Part shown: piece by piece, positions 8,409 to 16,078 of the stretch
How positions within the stretch are numbered: the first letter of the stretch is position 1
How the letters are laid out: every line of letters begins with the position of its first letter
Assembly (NCBI GenBank): GCA_964602985.1
Contig: CAZRTJ010000033.1
Location: 1-32,206, forward strand
Direction: 5' to 3'
Source: CAYZJB01 sp964602985
GTDB lineage: Bacteria > CLD3 > SB21
DNA: 32,206 nucleotides
Translations under genes and position numbers: made by a program
Notes under the pieces: model-generated
What the model was told of the DNA's origin: nothing
Databases searched by the model: none
Seen by the model: the letters and a program-made list of their open reading frames with translations, nothing else

Positions 8409-9383
8409 TCAATCCGGGATCAGAACCATCTTACCGGTCGAACTCCTGCTTTCGAGGAGCCGATGCGCACTGGCAACATCCGAGAGCTTGAATGTCCGAC
8501 TGATCACAGGCCGGATATCTCCGCGGAGTACCCAATCCACCAGACGTTTTCTGGCTTCCTGCCACAGATCGGGTTGACGGGAGACATCGAGCCCGAAGGC
8601 GCCCACCTTCAGGCACTTGCCATACAGGTCGTCCACGCGGACAGGATCCGGTGCACCCCCCGCTTCGCCGTACTGCAACAACTCTCCATATGGGGCCAGC
8701 AGGTCAAAATTCATCTTCTGAAGAGGTTTCCCCACCGAATCGACGATGAGGTCCACTCCTGCGCCACCTGTCGCACGCAGAATCTCCGACGTCAGACGAT
8801 CGCCGTAGACAAATGCGTTTGCCCCTTGCTTGCGGATCACGTCCAGTTTGCTTTCCGCTGACGCGGTTCCATACACGTGGGCGCCTTGAAGGCGGTACAT
8901 CTGGAGCAACCATTGTCCGATCCCACCGGCCGCCGCGTGCACGAGTACGTGCTGTCCGTGTCGAATGTGCGTGGCAACATACGCAATTCCATACGCGGTC
9001 AAACCCTGGAGAGGTATGGCAGCCGCCACCTCCCACGACAGATCCGTCGGCAAGACGAACAGACTGGACACGGATGTCGCCGCAAACTCTGCATACGTGC
9101 CGCTCGTCTCCGGCGGCATCGCCCAAAATGCGACTCGCTTGCCCAACCACTCTTTCGAGACACCCCGACCGACATCTACAATCGTACCGGCGCCTTCGGA
9201 GCCTGGAATCCACGGCAATTCCGGCGTCGCATACAAACCCCTGCGACGCTCCGTTTCTGAATAATTAACCCCAATCGCGTGCAACCGAACCAATACCTGA
9301 TCCTCCCGCGTCGACGGGACCGGCATCACCTCCGGACACAAGACCGACGGATCACCCAGTGTGCGTACCACGATCGCGTGCAT
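8409..9383 (-). CDS. Zinc-independent MDR oxidoreductase (quinone-oxidoreductase-like)
   Basis: A 324-residue medium-chain dehydrogenase/reductase. It has the N-terminal GroES-like catalytic domain (VNYSETERRRGLY...PWIPGSEGAGTIVDVG) and a Rossmann domain with the nucleotide-binding loop VHAAAGGIGQWLLQM. Next come DLIVDSVG and the terminal STGKMVLIP. The zinc-binding cysteines of alcohol dehydrogenases are absent, which places it with NADPH:quinone reductase/QOR-like enzymes. The electron acceptor is unknown. The ATG at 9383 was chosen because it begins the canonical MHAIVVRTLGDPSVL and lies one base after the stop of the upstream PPIase gene. The longer in-frame start at 9440 lies inside that gene. 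Confidence 0.9.
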   Translation of the reverse strand: MHAIVVRTLGDPSVLCPEVMPVPSTREDQVLVRLHAIGVNYSETERRRGLYATPELPWIPGSEGAGTIVDVGRGVSKEWLGKRVAFWAMPPETSGTYAEFAATSVSSLFVLPTDLSWEVAAAIPLQGLTAYGIAYVATHIRHGQHVLVHAAAGGIGQWLLQMYRLQGAHVYGTASAESKLDVIRKQGANAFVYGDRLTSEILRATGGAGVDLIVDSVGKPLQKMNFDLLAPYGELLQYGEAGGAPDPVRVDDLYGKCLKVGAFGLDVSRQPDLWQEARKRLVDWVLRGDIRPVISRTFKLSDVASAHRLLESRSSTGKMVLIPD

Positions 9384-9384
9384 G

Positions 9385-11418
9385 TTACTCAAGATCGATT
9401 CCTGCAATTTCGTCGCCGACCTGAATGCGATCCACCACATCCATTCCGGTCGTCACACGCCCGAAGATCGTATAGCGGCCATTGAGGTGCCACTGCGAGG
9501 AATGCGTGATAAACCACTGGCATCCTTCCGTGTCTTTGCCCGCACTGGCCATGCCGACCATGCCGCGTTCGTAGTATTGCTGATGATACTCGCCGCGGAT
9601 CGAATAGCCCGGCCCGCCCCATCCCGTTCCGGTCGGATCGCCGCCCTGAATGACGAAATTCGGTACGACACGGTGAAATACTCCGTTCTTCCAGAATCCG
9701 CGTTCGGTCAATCGAACAAAATTCATGACCGTCAGAGGCGCCTGATCGAACAGTAATTCGATCCGGATATCGCCTTGCGACGTACGAACCACGGCCGTGG
9801 GAACACGCGTTGCGAGCCGTCGATACAAGGCTTCGTCTATTTTCCGCTCGCGGGGCTTGTGTTGCGAGAGAAACTTCGTGCCGGTAATTGTTTCCAGTTG
9901 CGTCGCCGCACTGCGGGCTACCACGGCATCCGAATCCGCCAGAAACCCCTCCAGGAAACGGACGGCCTCCCGACTCTTAAGTTTTCCCAAGTGATCGAAG
10001 ACGGATAACTGCGACTCCACGTCGATCGGGGGCTGCAGGCTGGCGTACCCATCGACGATCTTCCGCGCCAGGGCATCTGCGTTCCCGGTGGTGTGACGAT
10101 CTGCCAGGTACCCGGCCGCAACTCCGAAAACAGTGGCATCCGTCGAGCGCATTCCTTCTTCAAGGATCGCGTCCGCGTCCCGTCCCTTGAGAAGACTCGC
10201 CCCGTCCAGCGCCTGGAGCCTAACGAGCGCAAAGGAATCCCGCATCGCCTCCCGTAACAAGTTCACACTGGACGGGTGCGTCGGCAGAGCGGCGAGGACC
10301 AGCGCGCGGGCGTACCGATTCGGGTCGCGCATGGCGGCTTGGACGTACTCTTGGAATCGCGCTTCCTTCGACGTATCGAACATCTTGGACAGCGACTGCA
10401 ACATCGCCGACCTTTCCTGCCACTCTCCGGCGGGCAGGAATTTCTCAAAAAAAGGATCCATGAAGCGGGCCGGGTCCGGCACGTCCCCCGCGTAGCTCGA
10501 TGCCATGGCGCGGATGGCGCTCAATCGCACGTGCAGGCTGGAATCGCGCCGCCCCTCGAAGGCGATCAGGAAATAGACTTTCTTCAAGTCGTCCACTCGC
10601 AATCGAAACGTGCCGAGTGCATTCACCGCGTTGACACGCACCCGCCAGTCTTCGTCATTGGAGGCGCGATCCACCAGGGCGTTGATGAATTCCAAGCGTC
10701 GATCGGACGAATCCAGTTTCATCGCTCCGAGCGCGCGCGCTGCATCCATGCGCACCCTCGCATCCGGATCGGTCAGCTGGCGGGCGACACCGTCCGCCAA
10801 TTTTCTATTGCCGCTTCGCATCGCTGCGTAAACCGCCGGCCATCTGGACGCCTCGCGTTCCATCAGGGAAGGCAGCAAGGTATCGAGAGCTTCCGTTTTG
10901 GAACCGCGGTAGGCCAGAATCGCATACGACATCGCCGCCGCGGAAGCGACCCGACCGGTATCCTTCATCGCGGTCCCCAGCAGAGTCCAGACGTTTTCTC
11001 GTCCGGTTTTGCCGATCGCCTCCAGCATCGCTTCCCGAACATGCGTGCCGCTCTTGCGCGACCACAGACTCACCAACGAATCGGAAATCCGGGCGCCGAG
11101 GCTGCGACTCGATGTACCGTAGCCCGTCTGTCCGAGCGCAAAGACGATGTCTTCCAACTCAACGCCATCCGATTCCCGCATCCACATCAGCAGTGAATCG
11201 ACGGATGCGGTGTCCTGCAGTTGTGCAAAGGCGGCGATCGCCTTTGTGCGGATCATGTAATCCTCGTGTCGACCGTATGCGTACAGGCTGTCGGAGGGCC
11301 ACCGATTGTCCAGTATGGTCTGGATGTGCAGCAAGTCCGGCAGTCGTTTTTCCATGGGAGACACGCAACCCAGCAGAACCAACCACAGACCCCAGCGGAG
11401 ACTAAGAATATTTTTCAT
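9385..11418 (-). CDS. HEAT-repeat lipoprotein with C-terminal cyclophilin domain
   Basis: A 677-residue predicted lipoprotein. The signal sequence has a hydrophobic core and the lipobox LLGC, with Cys18 as the lipidated residue. Residues ~50-510 are helical and built from HEAT-like repeats (for example RVRMDAARALGAMKL, DWRVRVNAVNALGTF, SLHVRLSAIRAMASSY). Residues ~530-677 are a cyclophilin-type peptidyl-prolyl isomerase: IRIELLFDQAPLTVMNFV, FHRVVPNFVIQGGDPTG with the catalytic Arg, GMASAGKDTEGCQWFITH and LNGRYTIFGRV. The HEAT array may hold client proteins for the isomerase in the periplasm; this is inference. The ATG at 11418 has AGGAAA upstream and gives a proper signal peptide, unlike the longer start at 11481. 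Confidence 0.92.
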   Translation of the reverse strand: MKNILSLRWGLWLVLLGCVSPMEKRLPDLLHIQTILDNRWPSDSLYAYGRHEDYMIRTKAIAAFAQLQDTASVDSLLMWMRESDGVELEDIVFALGQTGYGTSSRSLGARISDSLVSLWSRKSGTHVREAMLEAIGKTGRENVWTLLGTAMKDTGRVASAAAMSYAILAYRGSKTEALDTLLPSLMEREASRWPAVYAAMRSGNRKLADGVARQLTDPDARVRMDAARALGAMKLDSSDRRLEFINALVDRASNDEDWRVRVNAVNALGTFRLRVDDLKKVYFLIAFEGRRDSSLHVRLSAIRAMASSYAGDVPDPARFMDPFFEKFLPAGEWQERSAMLQSLSKMFDTSKEARFQEYVQAAMRDPNRYARALVLAALPTHPSSVNLLREAMRDSFALVRLQALDGASLLKGRDADAILEEGMRSTDATVFGVAAGYLADRHTTGNADALARKIVDGYASLQPPIDVESQLSVFDHLGKLKSREAVRFLEGFLADSDAVVARSAATQLETITGTKFLSQHKPRERKIDEALYRRLATRVPTAVVRTSQGDIRIELLFDQAPLTVMNFVRLTERGFWKNGVFHRVVPNFVIQGGDPTGTGWGGPGYSIRGEYHQQYYERGMVGMASAGKDTEGCQWFITHSSQWHLNGRYTIFGRVTTGMDVVDRIQVGDEIAGIDLE

Positions 11419-11443
11419 GAGCCATTTCCTTTCCGGATCGGGC

Positions 11444-11503
11444 AATATAGTCGTCTCATATGATCGGAACAACCTTGACACAATGAATCCGGGCGGCTAT
11501 ATT
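11444..11503. promoter_or_regulatory. Divergent promoter pair (PPIase lipoprotein / RsfS)
   Basis: Plus strand: TTGACA (11475-11480), 17 bp, TATATT (11498-11503), driving the RsfS gene. Minus strand: TTGTTC (11472-11467), 17 bp, TATATT (11449-11444), driving the HEAT/cyclophilin gene. The two -35 boxes are two bases apart, so the promoters probably compete for polymerase. Both -10 boxes sit in the same string TATATTGCC. Confidence 0.75.
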
Positions 11504-11528
11504 GCCGCGCACTTACAACGAGGCATCT

Positions 11529-12083
11529 GTGACGAAGAAGAAATCAACGAGAACGAAGAAGACGGTTCGCCCGAAAGCCGCCAGGAAGACGGCGAAGAAA
11601 GCCGCACCCAAGAGAGCCGCAAAGAAATCCAAGACCACCAAGGCCGTCCGGACGCGAGCAAAGAAACCGGTCGCGACGCGAAAGAAAACGTCCAAAGCGC
11701 GTACGGTTACAAAGGAAACCGCCAAACGCATCAGCGTCACGGAGGCACAGAAGCTCGCCGATCGCATCGCTCAACTGATGCTGGAGAAGAAAGCGGAAGA
11801 CGTCGTGATCGCCGACCTGGATGGACTGACCAGTGTCACCGACTGTTTTGTCATCTGTTCCTCCACGAGCGATTTGCATTCGCGCGCGATTGCCGATCAC
11901 GTCATCGATCAGTTGACCGAAGAGAACGTCCGACCCCATCACCGGGAGGGACAGGAATCCAACAGGTGGATTCTGATCGATTATGTGGACGTGGTCGCCC
12001 ATGTTTTTCAGAAGACCGCGCGGGAATTCTACAATCTGGAAAGACTCTGGGGGGACGCGACGTTCACGCCGGTTCGCGACTAA
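11529..12083 (+). CDS. rsfS: Ribosome-silencing factor RsfS with basic N-terminal tail
   Basis: A 184-residue protein. Residues ~72-184 are a complete RsfS/Iojap domain: KKAEDVVIADLDGLTSVTDCFVICSS, a central helix HSRAIADHVIDQL, REGQESNRWILIDYVDVVAHVF and the closing EFYNLERLWGDA. RsfS binds ribosomal protein L14 (uL14) and blocks subunit joining when nutrients are scarce. Residues 1-67 are an unusual extension made almost entirely of Lys, Ala, Arg, Thr and Ser with KKA/AKK repeats, like a histone H1 tail. GTG at 11529 is the likely start (CGAGG five bases upstream). An upstream TTG at 11502 lies inside the -10 box of the promoter and cannot be in the transcript. Confidence 0.92.
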   Translation: MTKKKSTRTKKTVRPKAARKTAKKAAPKRAAKKSKTTKAVRTRAKKPVATRKKTSKARTVTKETAKRISVTEAQKLADRIAQLMLEKKAEDVVIADLDGLTSVTDCFVICSSTSDLHSRAIADHVIDQLTEENVRPHHREGQESNRWILIDYVDVVAHVFQKTAREFYNLERLWGDATFTPVRD

Positions 12084-12089
12084 ATGCTG

Positions 12090-12118
12090 TTGAATTCCTA
12101 GACTCGTTCGCATACATT
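12090..12118 (+). promoter_or_regulatory. Probable promoter of tRNA-Val
   Basis: TTGAAT (12090-12095), 17 bp, TACATT (12113-12118). This places the start about 7-8 bases before the tRNA, directly after the RsfS stop codon. Confidence 0.55.
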
Positions 12119-12131
12119 AGCCACGGTTTTT

Positions 12132-12206
12132 GGGCAATTAGCTCAGCTGGTTCAGAGCGTTCGCTTCACACGCGAGAGGTCACTGGTTCGAATCCAGTAT
12201 TGCCCA
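12132..12206 (+). tRNA. tRNA-Val (anticodon CAC)
   Basis: A 75-nt cloverleaf. The acceptor stem GGGCAAT pairs with ATTGCCC. The D arm is GCTC/GAGC. The anticodon arm is TTCGC-TTCACAC-GCGAG, giving anticodon CAC (valine, codon GUG). The variable loop is AGGTC, the T arm is ACTGG-TTCGAAT-CCAGT, and the discriminator base is A. The 3' CCA is not encoded (CGA follows), so a CCA-adding enzyme must complete it. Confidence 0.97.
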
Positions 12207-12323
12207 CGAAATTCCCGCCAAACAGTTACGGTTTTCGTCGACGACTCGCCGTCTTCAGGGAAAAACCATTGATTTCGATGGCGCGCATGGTGCCGATCCG
12301 GATCATCGCGTTGCCGTTATTTC

Positions 12324-12619
12324 GCCCCTTCAGGGCTATCATTGTTGATATGTGATAACTGCTTGGGGCGTTGCCCCCAAGCTCTCAAATACCCGACCCT
12401 TTCAGGGTCGACGAGCACGTTACGCCGACCATTCTGCGTCTGACATGAAAATCATTAAGTCCTGAAAGGACGATGTAACCTTTATCTCGACGACGGAATT
12501 CCAGACCCTTTCAGGGTCGACGGGCTGAAACCATCAAGCCCTGAAAGGGCGTCATCAAAAAAGGTTGGGGCATCGCCCCAACCGGCAGGTCCACGCAACA
12601 TCGTAAGCCCTGAAAGGGC
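12324..12619. repeat. Cluster of eight REP-like palindromes
   Basis: Eight short inverted repeats occur within 300 bases: 12324-12336, 12361-12382, 12394-12410, 12459-12471, 12504-12518, 12538-12550, 12563-12583 and 12607-12619. Most have the core CCCTGAAAGGG or its reverse complement CCCTTTCAGGG, with outer bases that change in compensating pairs (GTCCTGAAAGGAC, GCCCTGAAAGGGC, CGACCCTTTCAGGGTCG). Two (12361 and 12563) are a longer type, GCTTGGGG..CCCCAAGC and GGTTGGGGC..GCCCCAACC. Forward copies are followed by GA.GTAA. This resembles the REP/BIME families mobilised in other genomes by RAYT transposases; none is encoded in the window. The rest of 12207-12743 holds no gene I can support. Confidence 0.8.
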
Positions 12620-12743
12620 GAAGTAAAAGGAATCGAAAGCTCCAGCTGAGGCGACGGGGAACCGAACCAGAACCAGCTTCGATTGGGAGCAAGAATGCCT
12701 TTAGGGGAGACGACTTGTCCCACGTTCGGGCTCCACGCGCATC

Positions 12744-13622
12744 TCAGACGCGCTCACTATTTCTCCTAGCCCTCAGTTGTTGATTATTCTCCACCCAAAA
12801 GGACCTTCCCTCGCAAATCCATCCCTTTCCTAATTCTTGAGTGGCGCGTGGATTATGAATGAACACAAATTCGCTTCCTAACGGGATTGGGGGTGTTAAA
12901 GGTCCAGCATCGGAATAGAGAATGCCTGACACAAATGGATGAAACCGAGTGGTGGGAACAGTGCTACCTGATTTTTTCTGAATGTGTCTACGGGGAAGGT
13001 AGCGCTGACCAACTGGTTGCATATTCTTCATGTCAAGAAACACTGCAAGGTCCCCGATTCCAAACACTGACTTAACCATGCAAGGGATCTCCTCATTGTC
13101 CAGAACATGGGGAATATCAAACCCATTGATAGCAATGACATACGCGTCGTCGCTTGAGACAAGCCCTGACGAAACATACTTTTTATACTCTTCACACTTT
13201 GTATCAAAGGAATTTGTCAGCCGAAGGATTATTTGCTCTTCAGGAATTATCATCCATTCAACAGACTCACTTGGTCCAGGATAACCTGGTACGGCATCTT
13301 TTCCAGTTCCAGCGCCTGGGGCTGTAGCTTCAATCCACAATCTTCTGTTATCAAGGCGAATCTGAATATCTGGACCGTAAGTTGTCTTGCGTGGGATGAG
13401 ATCAAAACCCATCTCAATAAGAGTACAAGCCAAATACATTTCCCAAAAACGAGAATGAAAATCTCTCGAAAACCGGTATTTAAAGTCGGGATCAGCGAAT
13501 GGCAAAAAAGTGTGCCAAAGATTCTCTAAGAATAATCTTTGCTCACGAAATCTCGTGTCATCTCGCACACACAAATACTTTGGGTCAGAAGCACTTTGGA
13601 TCGGTGTAAACAGGGAATCCAT
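12744..13622 (-). CDS. Uncharacterised protein with PD-(D/E)xK-like nuclease motif
   Basis: A 292-residue protein that I do not recognise by family name. The central block (residues ~58-100) reads FWEMYLACTLIEMGF..GPDIQI..LWIEATA. A helix with Glu61, then Pro84-Asp85, then a strand with Glu98 is the layout of PD-(D/E)xK nucleases, although the usual Lys two residues after Glu98 is Thr. Such proteins are often restriction or other defence nucleases, or inactive relatives. No signal peptide or membrane helix is visible. Its base composition is more AT-rich than the flanking genes, and it sits alone between a palindrome cluster with a tRNA on one side and a housekeeping-type gene on the other, suggesting acquisition. 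AGGAAGA precedes the ATG closely. The function is inference only. Confidence 0.7.
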   Translation of the reverse strand: MDSLFTPIQSASDPKYLCVRDDTRFREQRLFLENLWHTFLPFADPDFKYRFSRDFHSRFWEMYLACTLIEMGFDLIPRKTTYGPDIQIRLDNRRLWIEATAPGAGTGKDAVPGYPGPSESVEWMIIPEEQIILRLTNSFDTKCEEYKKYVSSGLVSSDDAYVIAINGFDIPHVLDNEEIPCMVKSVFGIGDLAVFLDMKNMQPVGQRYLPRRHIQKKSGSTVPTTRFHPFVSGILYSDAGPLTPPIPLGSEFVFIHNPRATQELGKGWICEGRSFWVENNQQLRARRNSERV

Positions 13623-13671
13623 TCTTCCTACTTCTACTGCCTGCTGCTACTCTTCACTCATTACCTCCGGC

Positions 13672-15855
13672 TCACCGCCTCAACGATTCGATCACCTTTT
13701 TCACGTTCGTCGTCGGCGCCCGACAAGCGAAATTCTCGCAAACGTACACCGTCGTTTTCCCGTCCTGCATGGACTGACCTTCCGTGAAGGGGGCCAATCG
13801 GGTCAAGGCCTCTGCATTCGCCGCCGTTTTCAATAGAATCACATGATGCGGCCCCGCGTTCCGCCGAATCGCCCGAATCATGTCCGCCGACGCATCCGGT
13901 TCTCCCACGACAACAATCTCCCTCGAGGGATGAAACAACAACGTTTGCAGATAATGGGTATGAGCCATCGGCGCTCCAGTCAGATTTTTTGAGAATACGC
14001 GGCCGATCGCCGCAGACTTCTCCTCCCAATCCGCTCGACCCGTCATGCGCGATAATCGAAGCAAATTCATGGCGGCCACGGAATTTCCCGAAGGCGTGGC
14101 TCCGTCGTACAATTCCTTGATCGCAATGATCGTTTCACCCGACGTGCTGAAGAAGAATCCGCCGCTTGTGGAATCCCAAAACTCTGCGATGGTCAGTTCC
14201 TGAAGACGAACCGCCTCTTCCAGATGCCGAATCTCCAATCCGGCTTCATAGAGTTCGATCAACCCCCACGTCATCATCGCGTAGTCGTCCAGGTGCGCCG
14301 GCAAACCACTTTCTCCATTGCGATATCGCTTGACCAGCCGTCCGTCCTGTGTGCGCAGTTTCGTGAGAACAAAATCCGCCGCACGCCCAGCCGCCTCCAG
14401 ATATCGACGATTCTCGGTGACCTGTGCCGCTCGCGCCAAGGCCGCAATCATCAGACCGTTCCAATCCGTCAACACTTTGTCGTCCCTCAGAGGAGGCACG
14501 CGGTGGACACGCCGCTCAAACAGCAGGACGCGGGCGGTTTCCAATTCGACGCGAAGTTCTTCTTCCGCCATCCCCAGTGTGGAGGCCAAAACATCCATGT
14601 CCTTGTCCATGAAGAGGATGTTCTCACCGGTTGCCTGACGGGTGGCTTCTTCGAAATAATTTCCGTCGGGTCGGACATGGAAGACCTCTTTCCACATTCT
14701 GGCGCGTTTGCCAAGCACATCGTCCAGTTCCGATTCTTTCCACACATAGAACTTTCCCTCCTCGCCTTCGCTGTCGGCGTCCTCCGCAGAATAAAAACCT
14801 CCCGCCTCGTCGGTCATGTCGCGCAACACGTAGTCGAGGACTTCGTCGAGCGTTTGCCGGTATTCCGTTTTCCCCGTGGCGGCAAACGCTTCCGCGTACG
14901 CCAGCGCGAGCAGCGCCTGATCGTACAGCATTTTCTCAAAATGCGGCAGAAACCACCGCGAGTCCGTACTGTAGCGGTGAAAACCGAAACCGACGTGATC
15001 GTAGACCCCGCCACGACGCATCTCCGTGAGCGTCTTCTCGACCATCCGCATCGCTTCTCCCTGTCGGTATCGGAGAAGGAATATCAGATTATGCGGCGTG
15101 GGAAATTTGGGAGCGCCGCCGAATCCGCCGTGAACGCTGTCGAATTGCGACACCAACTGCTCGTACGCGGACCGAACAACCGCATCCGGATCGAACGCCT
15201 CCGCCTTCCATTGCATCGCATCACGCAACGCCGTCGTAATATTGTCCGCAGTGGCCACAATCTCCTCGCGACGAGTTGCCCAGGCCTGCGCAATCGCCGG
15301 GAGCAAATCCAGCATCCCGTTGCGTCCGTACCGCGATTCTTTTGGAAAATACGTACCCGCGAAGAACGGCTTGCGTTCCCACGTCAGCATCACGGTCATG
15401 GGCCAGCCGCCCTGCCCGGTCATCGCCTGCGTGACACTCATGTACATTTGGTCGATGTCCGGACGCTCTTCGCGATCGACTTTGATTGACACGAAGCGCT
15501 CGTTCATCAGCGCCGCCACAGCAGAATCTTCAAACGATTCGTGTTCCATCACGTGGCACCAGTGACAGGTGGAATATCCGATCGACAGAAAGATCGGCTT
15601 GTCTTCCGCTTTCGCCTTCTGAAAAGCCTCTTGCCCCCACGGGTACCAGTCCACCGGATTGCGGGCATGCTGCAACAAGTACGGCGATTGCTCAAAAATC
15701 AGGCGATTAAATTCCGCGCCCCCGTCCGGCGGCAATTTCTTGATTTCCTCGGAGCTGGGAAGGTTCATCGATGAACTCCTTTCTTGGGGGACTCGGCAGG
15801 ATGCGCCGGCGATCAGGACGATCGTAACCAACGCAGTAGCATGGAACGAAGTCAC
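13672..15855 (-). CDS. DUF255/YyaL-type thioredoxin-fold protein
   Basis: A 727-residue protein of the YyaL/spermatogenesis-associated protein 20 family. The N-terminal thioredoxin-like DUF255 domain has the family signature RLIFEQSPYLLQHARNPVDWYPWG and the redox motif Cys97-His-Trp-Cys100. A six-hairpin glycosidase-like helical domain (TDWNGLMIAALARAAQ, ATPSGNSVAAMNLLRLS) follows and a small C-terminal domain closes it. The biochemical role of the family is unsettled. Two starts compete. GTG at 15855 adds a hydrophobic leader ending AGASC, resembling a lipoprotein signal. ATG at 15768 has a strong AAAGGAG seven bases upstream and yields a cytosolic 698-residue protein. I give the longer form but consider both possible. 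Confidence 0.9.
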   Translation of the reverse strand: MTSFHATALVTIVLIAGASCRVPQERSSSMNLPSSEEIKKLPPDGGAEFNRLIFEQSPYLLQHARNPVDWYPWGQEAFQKAKAEDKPIFLSIGYSTCHWCHVMEHESFEDSAVAALMNERFVSIKVDREERPDIDQMYMSVTQAMTGQGGWPMTVMLTWERKPFFAGTYFPKESRYGRNGMLDLLPAIAQAWATRREEIVATADNITTALRDAMQWKAEAFDPDAVVRSAYEQLVSQFDSVHGGFGGAPKFPTPHNLIFLLRYRQGEAMRMVEKTLTEMRRGGVYDHVGFGFHRYSTDSRWFLPHFEKMLYDQALLALAYAEAFAATGKTEYRQTLDEVLDYVLRDMTDEAGGFYSAEDADSEGEEGKFYVWKESELDDVLGKRARMWKEVFHVRPDGNYFEEATRQATGENILFMDKDMDVLASTLGMAEEELRVELETARVLLFERRVHRVPPLRDDKVLTDWNGLMIAALARAAQVTENRRYLEAAGRAADFVLTKLRTQDGRLVKRYRNGESGLPAHLDDYAMMTWGLIELYEAGLEIRHLEEAVRLQELTIAEFWDSTSGGFFFSTSGETIIAIKELYDGATPSGNSVAAMNLLRLSRMTGRADWEEKSAAIGRVFSKNLTGAPMAHTHYLQTLLFHPSREIVVVGEPDASADMIRAIRRNAGPHHVILLKTAANAEALTRLAPFTEGQSMQDGKTTVYVCENFACRAPTTNVKKVIESLRR

Positions 15856-16033
15856 GGGCGAAGATAGGATCGTTCTGCGGAAAATCCAATGACCTTATCG
15901 GAGCCTGCTTCTGGCGCGCCTGGCGGAGAATGAGCCGTGCAGCCCCTCCATTCGACCGTTAGAATTCTCCGCAACAACGACCGGCACTCGTCGTATCACG
16001 CGGGTCAGCAATCCAGGTTCTCCAGATTCTGTC

Positions 16034-16061
16034 TTGACTTCGCCAGCAATGATCGTAACAT
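16034..16061 (+). promoter_or_regulatory. Probable promoter of the histidine kinase gene
   Basis: TTGACT (16034-16039), 16 bp, TAACAT (16056-16061), giving a start about 10 bases before the ATG at 16079. The remainder of the gap 15856-16033 shows no clear element. Confidence 0.5.
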
Positions 16062-16078
16062 TACAACCGCAGGCAGCC

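Noticed and set aside
11502..11528. TTG start for RsfS
   Set aside because: It overlaps the -10 box of the gene's own promoter, so it cannot be in the transcript.
12132..12206. tRNA-Val as an integration (att) site
   Set aside because: I saw no second copy of the tRNA 3' end in the window beyond a 9-base match (GGTTCGAAT near 27826), which is expected by chance, and no integrase gene.
12324..12619. CRISPR array
   Set aside because: The repeated units are only ~13-21 bases, palindromic, in both orientations, with irregular spacing and no cas genes.
15856..16030. Third copy of the dispersed 153-bp repeat
   Set aside because: Only short scattered matches on either strand; no continuous alignment.
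16034..16078. TTG start for the histidine kinase
   Set aside because: It coincides with the -35 box and would hide the signal peptide that begins at 16079.
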